The position numbers and the translations under genes were made by a program. Source: Agromyces sp. H17E-10 (GTDB lineage: Bacteria; Actinomycetota; Actinomycetes; Actinomycetales; Microbacteriaceae). From it: 64,000 nucleotides of DNA. The stretch lies in assembly GCF_022919715.1 (NCBI RefSeq), contig NZ_CP095042.1:2480001-2544000 (forward strand), in the 5' to 3' direction. Positions 7,367-15,313 of the stretch are shown here, piece by piece. The notes below the pieces were generated by a model. The model worked only from the letters and a program-made list of their open reading frames with translations, was not told where the DNA came from and searched no databases. Position 1 is the stretch's first letter. Every line of letters begins with the position of its first letter.

Positions 7367-8673
7367 CCGGCTCCGCCAGACGCGACACCTCCACGGGCGG
7401 GCACTCCGACAGCTCGGGGCCCGGCGCGGCGACCGCTGCGTGCGGCGGTCACGGCCGTGTCGACCTCGAGACCGCCCGCGCCGCGGCCGCCGCGGCGGCA
7501 TTCATCGCACCCGTCGAGGAGGTGCCGGTGCACGCCGCGACCGGGCGGGTGCTCGCCGGCGACCTGGTCACTCCGATCCCGTTACCGCACTACACCTCGT
7601 CGGCGATGGACGGCTGGGCCGTGCGCGGCGACGGGCCTTGGCGCGTCGTCGACGGTACCGCGCTCGCCGCGTCGGATTCTGGCGCCGAGGCGCCCGGGCT
7701 CGGGCCCGGCGAGGCCGTCGTGATCGTGACCGGTGGCCTCGTGCCGTCGGGTACCGACGCGGTGCTCAGGTCGGAGGCCGGGCACGTCGTCGACGGTGTG
7801 CTCGAGGCGGTCGGCGAGGTGGGGCGCCAGGATGTCGCGGGCCGGCGCCACCTCCGACATGCGGGGGCCGAGGCCGCGGCCGGCGACGTGGTGCTCGGCG
7901 ACGGCCTCGTGCTCACCCCGCCGCGCATCGCCCTCGCGGCCGCGACGGGCGCCGACGTGATGCGCGTGCGTCGACGTCCGCGGGTGGCGCTCGTGCTGAC
8001 CGGCGACGAGGTCGTCGAGTCGGGAGTACCGGCGCCGGGTCGCGTGCGCGACAGCTTCAGTGTCGTGCTGCCCGCGGTGCTCACCGAACTGGGTCTCGAG
8101 GTCGTCGGAGTGCATCGCGTCGCCGACGAGGTCACCGCGACCGAGGCGGCGCTCGTCGCCGATGCCGCCGAACTCGTCGTGACGACGGGCGGTACGGGCG
8201 GGTCGGGCGTCGACTTCGTGCGGGCCGCGGTCGAACGGCTGGGTGTCGAGCGGCCGGGCGTCGGCAGGCAGCGCGACGATGAGCCCGGTACCGAGTGGCT
8301 CGTGCCGTCGGTCGCGATCCGGCCGGGCGGGCCGACCTTCCTCGCGCGCGCCGGCGACCGCCTCGTGCTCGGGCTGCCCGGCAACCCGCTCGCCGCGGTG
8401 CTCGGGCTGCTCGCGGTAGGCGGGCCGCTCTTCGCCGCGTGGACCGGCCGCCCCGAGGCGACGAGCGAGATCGTCGTCGGCGTGCCGATCGGCGGCGCCG
8501 CCGGTGCGACGCGGCTCGTGCCGGTCGTCGTCCGCGATGGCCGTGCCGTGCCCGCGGCCCACGTCGGCACGGGCATGATGCGCGGGCTCGCCGACGCCGA
8601 CGCGATCGCCGTCGTGCCGTCGGGCGGCGTCGCCGCCGAGGCATCCGTCACCGCCCTTCGCCTGCCCTGGTGA
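7363..8673 (+). CDS. moeA: Molybdopterin molybdenumtransferase MoeA
   Basis: A 436-residue MoeA/GephE-type enzyme, which inserts molybdate into adenylylated molybdopterin. The order is as expected: a helical N-terminal part from HGRVDLETAR, the conserved SAMDGWAV near residue 80, a middle domain with the TTGGTGGSGVDFVR loop (about 275; family TTGGxSxGxxD) and GLPGNPLAAVLG near 338, then the C-terminal beta domain. The GTG at 7363 is chosen because it overlaps the preceding stop (GTGA) and gives family length plus a ~25-residue low-complexity N-terminus. Typical MoeA proteins have SVG in the middle loop where this has GGTGGSG, so activity is likely but not certain. Confidence 0.88.
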   Translation: MTGSARRDTSTGGHSDSSGPGAATAACGGHGRVDLETARAAAAAAAFIAPVEEVPVHAATGRVLAGDLVTPIPLPHYTSSAMDGWAVRGDGPWRVVDGTALAASDSGAEAPGLGPGEAVVIVTGGLVPSGTDAVLRSEAGHVVDGVLEAVGEVGRQDVAGRRHLRHAGAEAAAGDVVLGDGLVLTPPRIALAAATGADVMRVRRRPRVALVLTGDEVVESGVPAPGRVRDSFSVVLPAVLTELGLEVVGVHRVADEVTATEAALVADAAELVVTTGGTGGSGVDFVRAAVERLGVERPGVGRQRDDEPGTEWLVPSVAIRPGGPTFLARAGDRLVLGLPGNPLAAVLGLLAVGGPLFAAWTGRPEATSEIVVGVPIGGAAGATRLVPVVVRDGRAVPAAHVGTGMMRGLADADAIAVVPSGGVAAEASVTALRLPW

Positions 8674-8841
8674 GGTGCTGACCGCCGAACTGGCGGCGCC
8701 CGGAGCCGACCGCCTCCGGAGTGTAGGAAGAACCGAGCGACACGCCGCTCGAAGCCGGTCGACACGCCGGGCGATGTCAAGGAGTTCTCCACAAGCGTTC
8801 CGTACGCGGGCGGCCCGCCGCCGAGTCCTCCACAGGCGAAC

Positions 8842-8875
8842 GGCCCACCGCCCCGAGGAGTCGGGGCGGCGGGCC
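8842..8875 (-). terminator. Hairpin terminator downstream of copB
   Basis: 15-base arms (8842-8856 and 8861-8875), paired except for one G-T, enclose the loop GGAG just past the end of the CopB gene. As moeA ends on the other strand at 8673, it may act in both directions. The rest of 8674-8902 holds nothing recognisable. Confidence 0.7.
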
Positions 8876-8902
8876 GGACCAGGGCGCGCGGCGTGCGGCG
8901 GC

Positions 8903-11281
8903 TCAGCGCGAGCGCTCGAGCACCGCGCGGGTCGACGCCTCGGGGCGGAGGTCGAGACGACGCAGCAGCTGTGCGTTCGCCGCGACGATGATGGTCGAGA
9001 GGCTCATCAGGATCGCACCGAGCGACATCGGCATCACGAACCCGATCGGGGCGAGCACGCCCGCCGCGAGCGGCACCGACACGAGGTTGTAGCCGGCGGC
9101 CCACCAGAGGTTCTGGCTCATCTTGCGGTAGCTCGCCCGCGACAGCTCGATCACCGAGAGCACCGAGCGCGGGTCGCTCGAGGCGAGGATCACCCCCGCG
9201 GACGCGATCGCCACGTCGGTGCCGGCGCCGATCGCGATGCCGACGTCGGCCTGGGCGAGCGCCGGCGCGTCGTTCACGCCGTCGCCGACCATCGCGACGC
9301 TGAGGCCCTCGGCCTGGAGCTCCTGCACCTTGGCCGACTTGTCCTCGGGGCGGACACCCGCGTAGACCCGGTCGATGCCGAGCGCGGCTGCGACGGTGCG
9401 GGCCACGGGCTCGGCGTCGCCCGTGATCATGACGACCTGAACGCCGAGTGCGTGCAGCGCCTCGACGGCCTCGTGCGACTCGGGGCGGATCTCGTCGGCG
9501 AGGGCGATGGCCCCGGCCACGGTGCCGTCGATCACGACGTGCAGCACGGTCGCACCTGATTCGGCCCACGGCACGGATGCCTCGAGCACGTCGTGGCCCT
9601 CCTGGCGCAGCATCCCGGGGCCGCCGACCTGCACGGTGCGGCCGCCGACGTTCGCGCGCACGCCGATCGCGGCCGACGCCTCGAAGTCGGTCGCCCCGCG
9701 CAGCGCGAGTCCGCGGCGGGAGGCCTCGGTGACGATCGCCTTCGCGAGCGGGTGCTCGGAGTCGGCCTCGGCGGCGGCCGCATCGGCCAGGACCGCGTCG
9801 AGGTCGAAGCCGGGTGCGGCCGCGGCGTCCGTGACGGCGGGCTCGCCCTTCGTGAGGGTGCCCGTCTTGTCGAAGAGCACCGCGCCGACCGTGCGCATCG
9901 TCTCCAGGGCGAGGCGGTCGGTCACGAGCACGCCGCCGCGGGCCGCACGCTCGGTCGCGATCTGCACGACCAGCGGGATGGCGAGGCCGAGGGCGTGGGG
10001 GCAGGCGATCACGAGCACCGTGATGGTGCGGACGACGGCGTCGTCGGGGTCGCCGAGCAGGGTCCAGGCGATCGCGGTGATGACGGCGGCGCCGAGCGCG
10101 AACCAGAACAGCCAGCCGGCGGCGCGGTCGGCGAGGCGCTGGGCGTGCGAGCTCGAGGCCTGGGCCTGCGCGACGAGGCGCTGGATGCCGGCGAGGGCGG
10201 TGTCGTCGCCGACCGCGCCGACCCGCACGCGGATCGCGGTGTCGGTCGCGACCGTGCCCGCGACGACGTGGTCGCCGGGGCCACGGCTCACGGTGACCGA
10301 CTCGCCCGTGATCATCGACTCGTCGATCGCGGCGGTGCCGTCGACGACCTCGCCGTCGGCCGGCACGCGGCCGCCGGGGCGCACGATGACGAGGTCGCCC
10401 ACCTGCAGCTCGCTCGGGGCCACCTTCTCGATCGTCGTGGATGCCTCGGGGTCGTCGCCGTTCGCGGCACCCTCGACGACGCGCTCGGCCTCGTCGGGCA
10501 GCAGTGCGGCGAGCGCGTCGAGCGCGCTCGAGGCCTGCATGATCGAGCGCATCTCGATCCAGTGGCCGAGCAGCATGATCACGATGAGGAGGGCGAGCTC
10601 CCACCAGAAGTCGAGGTGGTGGCTCACGAGGCCGAACGTCGCGGCGAGGCTCGCGAAGTACGCGACCGTGATCGCGAGGCCGATGAGCAGCATCATGCCG
10701 GGCTTGCGCGCCTTGAGCTCCGACCAGGCACCCGTGAGGAACGGCTTGCCGCCCCAGAAGTACAGGACCGTACCGAGGATCGGAGAGATCCACGGGATGA
10801 TCGGGTTGTCGGGCAGCGTGTAGCCGAGGATCGACGCGAACATCGGGCTGAAGGCGATCGTCGGGATCGCGATGACGAGCATGATCCAGAACAGCCGGCG
10901 GAACTGGCCGACGTGATCGCCGTGGCCGCCGCCGTGGCCGGCGTGCATGTCGTGCCCGGCGTGGGCGTCGTGACCCGCGTGGGCGTCGTGACCCGCGTGG
11001 GCGTCGTGACCGGCGTGCGCGTCGTGACCCGCGTGCGCATCGTGCACCGACTCGGCCGTCGTGCTCGTGCCGTGACCGGCGTGGGTCTCGTGACCCGCGT
11101 GGGCGTCGTGACCGGCGTGCATGTCGTGACCGGCGTGCATGTCGTGACCGGCGTGCATGTCGTGACCGGCGTGCTGCCCGTGGTCGTGACCGGGGTGGCC
11201 CGCGTGGCCGTGCCCCGCGTGGCCGTCGTGCCCGGCGTGCGTATCGTGTTCGGTGTGCGTCTCGTTCTGGCCGGCGCCCAT
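8903..11281 (-). CDS. copB: CopB-type copper-translocating P1B ATPase with His/Met-rich N-terminus
   Basis: A 792-residue membrane pump that exports copper at the cost of ATP. After a ~125-residue cytoplasmic region of HAGHDM/HAGHDA repeats come transmembrane helices from FWIMLVIAI, the actuator TGES loop (about 325), a CPH motif (ACPHALG, about 427), the phosphorylation site DKTGTLTKG (about 469) and the hinge GDGVNDAPALAQ. CPH instead of CPC, and a His-rich tail instead of a heavy-metal-associated domain, mark subgroup IB-3 (CopB), for Cu(II) or Ag. The ATG at 11281 has AGGAGG 5 bases upstream. A CsoR-type operator lies at 11313-11329, so it should be induced with the CopZ-like gene. The neighbouring moeA converges on it. 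Confidence 0.95.
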   Translation of the reverse strand: MGAGQNETHTEHDTHAGHDGHAGHGHAGHPGHDHGQHAGHDMHAGHDMHAGHDMHAGHDAHAGHETHAGHGTSTTAESVHDAHAGHDAHAGHDAHAGHDAHAGHDAHAGHDMHAGHGGGHGDHVGQFRRLFWIMLVIAIPTIAFSPMFASILGYTLPDNPIIPWISPILGTVLYFWGGKPFLTGAWSELKARKPGMMLLIGLAITVAYFASLAATFGLVSHHLDFWWELALLIVIMLLGHWIEMRSIMQASSALDALAALLPDEAERVVEGAANGDDPEASTTIEKVAPSELQVGDLVIVRPGGRVPADGEVVDGTAAIDESMITGESVTVSRGPGDHVVAGTVATDTAIRVRVGAVGDDTALAGIQRLVAQAQASSSHAQRLADRAAGWLFWFALGAAVITAIAWTLLGDPDDAVVRTITVLVIACPHALGLAIPLVVQIATERAARGGVLVTDRLALETMRTVGAVLFDKTGTLTKGEPAVTDAAAAPGFDLDAVLADAAAAEADSEHPLAKAIVTEASRRGLALRGATDFEASAAIGVRANVGGRTVQVGGPGMLRQEGHDVLEASVPWAESGATVLHVVIDGTVAGAIALADEIRPESHEAVEALHALGVQVVMITGDAEPVARTVAAALGIDRVYAGVRPEDKSAKVQELQAEGLSVAMVGDGVNDAPALAQADVGIAIGAGTDVAIASAGVILASSDPRSVLSVIELSRASYRKMSQNLWWAAGYNLVSVPLAAGVLAPIGFVMPMSLGAILMSLSTIIVAANAQLLRRLDLRPEASTRAVLERSR
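10938..11262. repeat. 18-bp tandem repeats encoding HAGHDM/HAGHDA
   Basis: About seventeen near-identical 18-bp units (plus strand GTGACCGGCGTGCATGTC and variants) encode the hexapeptide HAGHD[M/A] in the N-terminus of CopB, interrupted once by TSTTAESV. Runs of exact units at 11109-11165 suggest recent expansion by slippage or unequal exchange. Unit length keeps the frame, so copy-number change would alter only the number of histidines. Outer bounds are approximate. Confidence 0.85.
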
Positions 11282-11312
11282 CGCGTCCTCCTGTGATCGT
11301 CCCCTCAGGTTA

Positions 11313-11329
11313 ATACCCCTAGGGGGTAT
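11313..11329 (-). promoter_or_regulatory. CsoR-type copper operator before copB
   Basis: ATACCCC-TAG-GGGGTAT, the same arms and 3-base spacer as the operator at 2420-2436. It begins 32 bases upstream of the copB ATG. On the minus strand a TTGACT -35 (11342-11337) stands beside it and TATTAA (11315-11310) is a possible -10, but with an unusually long 21-base spacer. Confidence 0.8.
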
Positions 11330-11436
11330 CTGCAAGAGTCAACTTCGATCGGCTTGGCGCTATTCCGCCCGGCGATGTCATCAGCGCTCGGCGAACACGA
11401 TGGCCTCGGAGGCCGGTGCTCTGCTGTGATGGCGGA

Positions 11437-12429
11437 ATGCAGATCCTGATCCTCGGCGGTACCCAGTGGCTCGGTCGCGAACTCGCCCGCGAGGCGATCC
11501 GGCGCGGGCACGACGTGACCTGCCTCGCCCGTGGCGAAGCCGGCGAGGTTGCGGACGGCGCCCGGCTCGTCGTCGGCGATCGATCACGCTCCGACGCCTA
11601 CGACGCGCTCGGCGACGCCGAATGGGACGCCGTGATCGACGTCACCCGGCAACCGGGCTTCGCCCGGCGTGCGGCGACGGCGCTCGCGGCGAACGCACGA
11701 CATTGGACGTTCGTCTCGTCGGGCAACGTCTACGCGCACCACGACGAGCCGGGCGCCGAGGAGACTGCCGAGCTCATGCCGCCGCTCGAGTCCGACGAGT
11801 CGACGCCCGAGACCTACGGCGAGGCGAAGTCGGCGATCGAGCAGGCGTACCGCGACGCCGTCGGCGACCGGTTGCTCGTGATCCGGCCGGGCCTCATCGG
11901 CGGGCCTGGGGATGCCTCGGGCCGCAGCGCCTACTGGGTCGCCCGCGCCGCGCGCGACGACGAGCCGATGCTCGTGCCTGACATCCGTGCCGCTGCAGCG
12001 CAGTTCATCGACGTGCGCGACCTCGTCGCCTGGACACTCGACTCGGTCGAGCGAGGGCTCACCGGCGCGTTCAACGCCGTCGGCGACCGGTCGACGTTCG
12101 GGGCCTTCCTCGATGCGTCGCGCGCGGTCGGCGGACACCGCGGTGAGGTCGTGATCGCCGCACCCGAATGGCTCGAGGCGCAGGGCGTGGCCGAGTGGGC
12201 CGGCGAGGAGTCGCTGCCGCTCTGGATCATCGACGCCGACTGGCAGTCCTTCCAGGATCGCTCGAACGCCGCGGCCCGCGCTGAGGGCCTCGACCTGCGC
12301 CCGGTCGAGCAGACGCTCGCCGACCTCCTCGAGTGGGAGCGGGAACAGGGGCTCGACCGGCCGCGCAAGGCGGGACTGAGCGCCGAACGCGAGCGCGAAC
12401 TCGTGGCGGTGCTGCGCTCGGTCGGCTGA
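11437..12429 (+). CDS. NAD-dependent epimerase/dehydratase-family protein (short-chain type)
   Basis: A 330-residue Rossmann-fold protein. It opens MQILILGGTQWLG, a nucleotide-binding GGTxxLG loop, followed by a basic RRGHD end that hints at cofactor choice, and has the epimerase-type segment WTFVSSGNVYAHHD near residue 87 and an ETYGEAKSAIEQAY stretch standing for the YxxxK catalytic pair near 125. It belongs to the extended short-chain dehydrogenase group acting on nucleotide sugars or similar compounds; no substrate can be named. The ATG at 11437 gives the canonical N-terminus; there is no convincing ribosome site. It is divergent from copB and followed by a REP-like pair, and looks like a single-gene unit. 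Confidence 0.82.
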   Translation: MQILILGGTQWLGRELAREAIRRGHDVTCLARGEAGEVADGARLVVGDRSRSDAYDALGDAEWDAVIDVTRQPGFARRAATALAANARHWTFVSSGNVYAHHDEPGAEETAELMPPLESDESTPETYGEAKSAIEQAYRDAVGDRLLVIRPGLIGGPGDASGRSAYWVARAARDDEPMLVPDIRAAAAQFIDVRDLVAWTLDSVERGLTGAFNAVGDRSTFGAFLDASRAVGGHRGEVVIAAPEWLEAQGVAEWAGEESLPLWIIDADWQSFQDRSNAAARAEGLDLRPVEQTLADLLEWEREQGLDRPRKAGLSAERERELVAVLRSVG

Positions 12430-12436
12430 CGCCTCC

Positions 12437-12556
12437 GCTGGTTGAGGAGCGCGCGACGAAGGAGCACGCGTCTCGAAACCCGGTGACCCGGTCTCGAGAT
12501 CGGCTCACGAGGTTTCGAGACGCGTCGCCGCTTCGCGTCGGCGCTCCTCAACCAGC
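12437..12556. repeat. Inverted pair of REP-like elements
   Basis: Two copies of a GGTTGAGGAGCG...GTCTCGAAACC element face each other. The outermost 16 bases (12437-12452 and 12541-12556) are exact reverse complements, as are inner blocks around 12468-12480 and 12511-12523. The whole can fold into a long interrupted hairpin directly after the stop of the epimerase-type gene and may serve as its terminator. It belongs to the same family as the elements at 3595, 52824 and 62171. Confidence 0.85.
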
Positions 12557-12562
12557 AGTGTC

Positions 12563-12578
12563 GTCTGGGATCGCAGAC
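12563..12578 (+). promoter_or_regulatory. HutR-type operator upstream of hutG
   Basis: GTCTGGGATCGCAGAC, an imperfect palindrome with one change from the site at 25861-25876. Its centre is 62.5 bases upstream of the hutG start codon, and 42 bases separate it from the -10 box, exactly as at hutU. It fits the consensus TCTGwwATwCCAGA that I recall for the corynebacterial IclR-type regulator HutR only in part (mismatches at the w positions and one in the right arm). Confidence 0.75.
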
Positions 12579-12620
12579 GTGGAGGCGGCGGAGGGACTGG
12601 GCGCACGCGGCTGCGACTCG

Positions 12621-12626
12621 TAGCGT
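12621..12626 (+). promoter_or_regulatory. -10 box TAGCGT of a leaderless hutG promoter
   Basis: TAGCGT occupies positions -12 to -7 relative to the hutG ATG, so transcription should start at the start codon itself. No ribosome-binding sequence is present. Confidence 0.65.
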
Positions 12627-12632
12627 GGGGGC

Positions 12633-13580
12633 ATGGCCGACGTCGCACTCTCGAACGATCCCCTCTGGCCCCGCGCGGGCGACTGGCCCGCGCCCGAGTC
12701 GCTCGATCCCGGAGCATCCGCCCGACTGGCCTTGCTCGGAGTGCCCGCCTGGCGCACGTCGCTCTCACCGACCAACGCGCACACGACGCCCGCGGCCGTT
12801 CGACAGGCGCTGCGCCGCTACAGCCCGGCGCTCGTTCCTGATCGGCAGAGCACCGCCCGCGAGCCGGGCCGCGACACGGTCGACCTCGGCGAGCAGGTCG
12901 TCGTCGACGCCGGCGACATCGTCGAGCCCGACGGCCCCGAGGGAGAGGCGCGCACGCGCGCCCGCGTCGCCGAGCTGCTCGAGCGCGCCGAGACCGTCAT
13001 GGCCATCGGCGGCGACAACTCGGTGACGGTCGCGACCGCGCTCGGCGCGTACGGCGACCGGCTCGACACCGCCGGCCTCATCACGATCGACGCGCACTAC
13101 GACCTGCGCGACGGCGTCTCGAACGGCTCGCCCGTTCGCCGACTCGTCGAGGCCGGGCTCGACCCGCGCCGCATCGTGCAGATCGGCATCGCCGACTTCG
13201 CGAACTCCGCCGTCTACGCGCGTCGAGCGGCCGAGCTCGGCATCACGGTGGTCCACCGCGACGAGCTGCACGGCCGCCGCCCGGCCGACGTCATGGCCGA
13301 GGCGCTCGAGATCGCCGGTGCCGCCGGCGGTCCGGTGCACTTCGACATCGACGTCGACGCGTGCGACCGGTCGGTCGTTCCCGGATGCCCCGCCTCGATG
13401 CCCGGCGGACTCGCGGCGTGGGAGCTCCGCGCGCTCGTGCGCGCCGCGGGCCGCGACCCGCGCGTCGTGAGCGCCGACCTCGCCGAGGTCGACGCGAGCG
13501 TCGACACCCCCGACGGACGCACCGTGCGGCTGACCGCGCTCTGCGTGCTCGAGTTCCTCGCGGGCGTCGCGGCGCGCTGA
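12633..13580 (+). CDS. hutG: Formimidoylglutamase (arginase/agmatinase family)
   Basis: A 315-residue ureohydrolase-fold enzyme with the three manganese-binding motifs in order: GGDNS near residue 129, DAHYDLRDG near 151 and DIDVDACDRSVVPG near 237 (family DxDxxDPxxxPG). By family alone it could be an agmatinase or arginase, but the HutR-type operator upstream, with the same spacing as at hutU and hutH, makes formimidoylglutamase the best call: it would split formimidoylglutamate to glutamate and formamide, the last step of histidine breakdown. GGDNS has Asn where arginases have His (GGDHS), which may reflect the different substrate. It stands alone, 2.2 kb from the end of hutI, and appears to be translated from a leaderless message. 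Confidence 0.85.
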   Translation: MADVALSNDPLWPRAGDWPAPESLDPGASARLALLGVPAWRTSLSPTNAHTTPAAVRQALRRYSPALVPDRQSTAREPGRDTVDLGEQVVVDAGDIVEPDGPEGEARTRARVAELLERAETVMAIGGDNSVTVATALGAYGDRLDTAGLITIDAHYDLRDGVSNGSPVRRLVEAGLDPRRIVQIGIADFANSAVYARRAAELGITVVHRDELHGRRPADVMAEALEIAGAAGGPVHFDIDVDACDRSVVPGCPASMPGGLAAWELRALVRAAGRDPRVVSADLAEVDASVDTPDGRTVRLTALCVLEFLAGVAAR

Positions 13581-13627
13581 CGCCCGCGTCGGCTCGACCC
13601 GGCCGTAGCGCGGCGCGCGGCGGCGTG

Positions 13628-13642
13628 ACAGGCTGAGCCTGT
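13628..13642. promoter_or_regulatory. 15-bp palindrome before the sulfite-oxidase-like operon
   Basis: ACAGGCT-G-AGCCTGT is perfectly symmetric around one base. It ends 44 bases before the ATG of the molybdoenzyme gene, a usual place for an operator. No regulator can be assigned; the rest of 13581-13686 is plain GC-rich sequence. Confidence 0.4.
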
Positions 13643-13686
13643 ACGCGACCGCCGCGGCGGCGGCCGCTCCCGTGAGGGGAGGCGCG

Positions 13687-14277
13687 ATGTCGTTCATCAC
13701 CAGAGGGTTCAGCGGTCGCAGTCGCGAGCGCGACGAGCGGCTCCCACCGGGGCAGACGCTCGTGCACGACTTCCCGGTGCTGTCGGCCGGGCCGACCCCC
13801 GAGGTCGACACGGCCGACTGGGAGTTCACGATCCGCACCGAGTCGGGCGAGCGCCGTTGGAGCTGGGATGAGTTCATGCGGCTCGAGATCGAGGACGTCA
13901 CGACCGACATCCACTGCGTCACGCACTGGTCGAAGCTCGGCACGAGCTGGCGCGGCGTCTCGCTCGATACGTTGTTCGCCGACGTCGAGACGGACTACGA
14001 CTACGTGATGGCGCACAGCTACGGCGGCTACACGACGAACGTGCCGCTCGACGAGCTGCTCGACGGCAAGGCCTGGGTGGCGTTCGAGTTCGACGGCGAA
14101 CCGCTCGACCCCGAGCACGGCGGTCCGGCGCGACTGCTCGTGCCGCACCTCTACTTCTGGAAGAGCGCGAAATGGGTGCGCGGGCTCGAGATGCAGCCCT
14201 CCGACGACCCGGGGTTCTGGGAGCAGAACGGCTACCACCTGCACGGCGACCCGTGGAAGGAAGAGCGCTACTGGTGA
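13687..14277 (+). CDS. Sulfite-oxidase-like molybdopterin-dependent oxidoreductase
   Basis: A 196-residue protein consisting of the oxidoreductase molybdopterin-binding domain. The cysteine expected to bind molybdenum is in DIHCVTHWSKLGTSW near residue 78, and the conserved MAHSYGGYTTNVPL and KWVRGLEM segments follow. It has no twin-arginine signal and no cytochrome domain, so it should be cytoplasmic and take electrons through a partner. That partner is probably the flavoprotein encoded next, whose GTG overlaps this stop (GTGA). Substrate unknown: relatives reduce or oxidise S- or N-oxides. Start supported by GAGGGGAGG 5 bases upstream. The molybdenum cofactor genes 5-7 kb to the left may serve it. 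Confidence 0.88.
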   Translation: MSFITRGFSGRSRERDERLPPGQTLVHDFPVLSAGPTPEVDTADWEFTIRTESGERRWSWDEFMRLEIEDVTTDIHCVTHWSKLGTSWRGVSLDTLFADVETDYDYVMAHSYGGYTTNVPLDELLDGKAWVAFEFDGEPLDPEHGGPARLLVPHLYFWKSAKWVRGLEMQPSDDPGFWEQNGYHLHGDPWKEERYW

Positions 14278-15041
14278 GCGGTGTGCAGCAGCTGCAGGCG
14301 GCGCCCCGCACCGGGTGGCACGTCGCCGAGGTCGTCGAGACGCGGCGCGAGACCCCGTCGGCCGCGCGCATCACGCTCGACGTCGACGGCTGGCCCGGCA
14401 ATCTCGCCGGGCAGCACCTCGACGTGCGACTCACCGCACCCGACGGGTACACGGCGACGCGCTCGTACTCGATCGCCTCGTCGGGCGACGGCGAGCGGGT
14501 GGTGCTCGCGGTGGATCGGCTGCCCGACGGCGAGGTGTCGCCGTTCCTGGTCGACGAGCTCCGTGCCGGCGACCGGCTCGAGGTGCACGGCCCGCTGGGC
14601 GCGTTCTTCGTGTGGCGGCCGCCGGCCGACGGCGGCACAGGGCGACCGGTGCAGCTCATCGCGGGCGGTTCCGGTGTCGTGCCCCTCGTCGCGATCGCGC
14701 GGGCGCACGCCGAGGCGGGGGATGCCACGCCGTTCCGCCTGCTGTATTCGGTGCGCACGCCCGACGACGTCTTCTTCGCGGACGAGCTCGAGACGGCGGC
14801 GCGTGGGCCCGCCCCGTTCGCGGTCGAGTTCGTCTACACGCGCCGCGCCCCTGCCGGCACCGACGCGCCCGTCGGCCGGATCACGCGCGAACGGCTCGCC
14901 GCCGGAGTGATCGGGGCCGACGCTGCCCCGGTCGTGTACGTGTGCGGGTCGACCGGCTTCGTCGAACGCGTCGCCGGCTGGCTGATCGAGCTCGGGCACC
15001 ATCAGACGGCCATCCGCACCGAGCGCTACGGAGGTACCTGA
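14274..15041 (+). CDS. FAD/NAD(P)-binding oxidoreductase (ferredoxin-reductase type)
   Basis: A 255-residue flavoprotein of the ferredoxin-NADP reductase superfamily. The FAD-binding signature RSYSIAS is near residue 63, the NAD(P)-binding GGSGVVPLVAI near 131 and the C-terminal YVCGSTGFVERV near 222; no iron-sulfur domain is attached. It should pass electrons from NAD(P)H to the molybdoenzyme encoded immediately before it, the two genes sharing a GTGA overlap, and the downstream zinc-ribbon gene starts within its stop codon (TGATG). The GTG start is chosen for that overlap. Confidence 0.87.
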   Translation: MSGVQQLQAAPRTGWHVAEVVETRRETPSAARITLDVDGWPGNLAGQHLDVRLTAPDGYTATRSYSIASSGDGERVVLAVDRLPDGEVSPFLVDELRAGDRLEVHGPLGAFFVWRPPADGGTGRPVQLIAGGSGVVPLVAIARAHAEAGDATPFRLLYSVRTPDDVFFADELETAARGPAPFAVEFVYTRRAPAGTDAPVGRITRERLAAGVIGADAAPVVYVCGSTGFVERVAGWLIELGHHQTAIRTERYGGT

Positions 15042-15313
15042 TGCAGCACTTCGACGGCAACCTGCTCGCGGGACCACTCGCCGACGTGTTCGCCTTCGAC
15101 CCGACGGGGGCGCGTGCGCGCTGCAACGGCTGCGGCGCCGTCGCCGAGCTCGCGACGATGCTCGTCTATCGCAGCGGCGCCGGCAGCGTCGCGCGCTGCC
15201 GCGACTGCGGTGCCGTGCTGCTCAGCCTCGTCGACGGCGACGGCCGGATGTTCGTGAACTTCATCGGCATGGGAGCGATCGAGATCGCGACGACAGGGAG
15301 GGACGACGCATGA
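15041..15313 (+). CDS. DUF6510 zinc-ribbon protein
   Basis: A 90-residue protein with two CxxC pairs, CNGCG near residue 28 and CRDCG near 52, arranged as a small zinc ribbon and flanked by hydrophobic strands. It corresponds to what I recognise as DUF6510. Its start codon shares a base with the stop of the flavin reductase gene and its end overlaps the next gene by ATGA, so it is tightly tied to the molybdoenzyme pair. It might act as an electron-transfer adaptor or assembly factor, but a zinc ribbon is not redox-active by itself; the function is unknown. Confidence 0.8.
   Translation: MQHFDGNLLAGPLADVFAFDPTGARARCNGCGAVAELATMLVYRSGAGSVARCRDCGAVLLSLVDGDGRMFVNFIGMGAIEIATTGRDDA

Noticed and set aside
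7590..10793. A 1067-codon open minus-strand frame spanning moeA and copB.
   Set aside because: It is a GC-driven shadow with Arg/Pro-rich nonsense composition; real genes with clear motifs occupy other frames here.
10938..11262. Regular repeats considered as a CRISPR array.
   Set aside because: Units are contiguous 18-mers without unique spacers and encode HAGHD[M/A] in frame with a copper ATPase.
12633..13580. The arginase-fold gene taken as agmatinase or arginase.
   Set aside because: Family motifs permit it, but the operator and its spacing match hutU and hutH, so formimidoylglutamase is the better reading.
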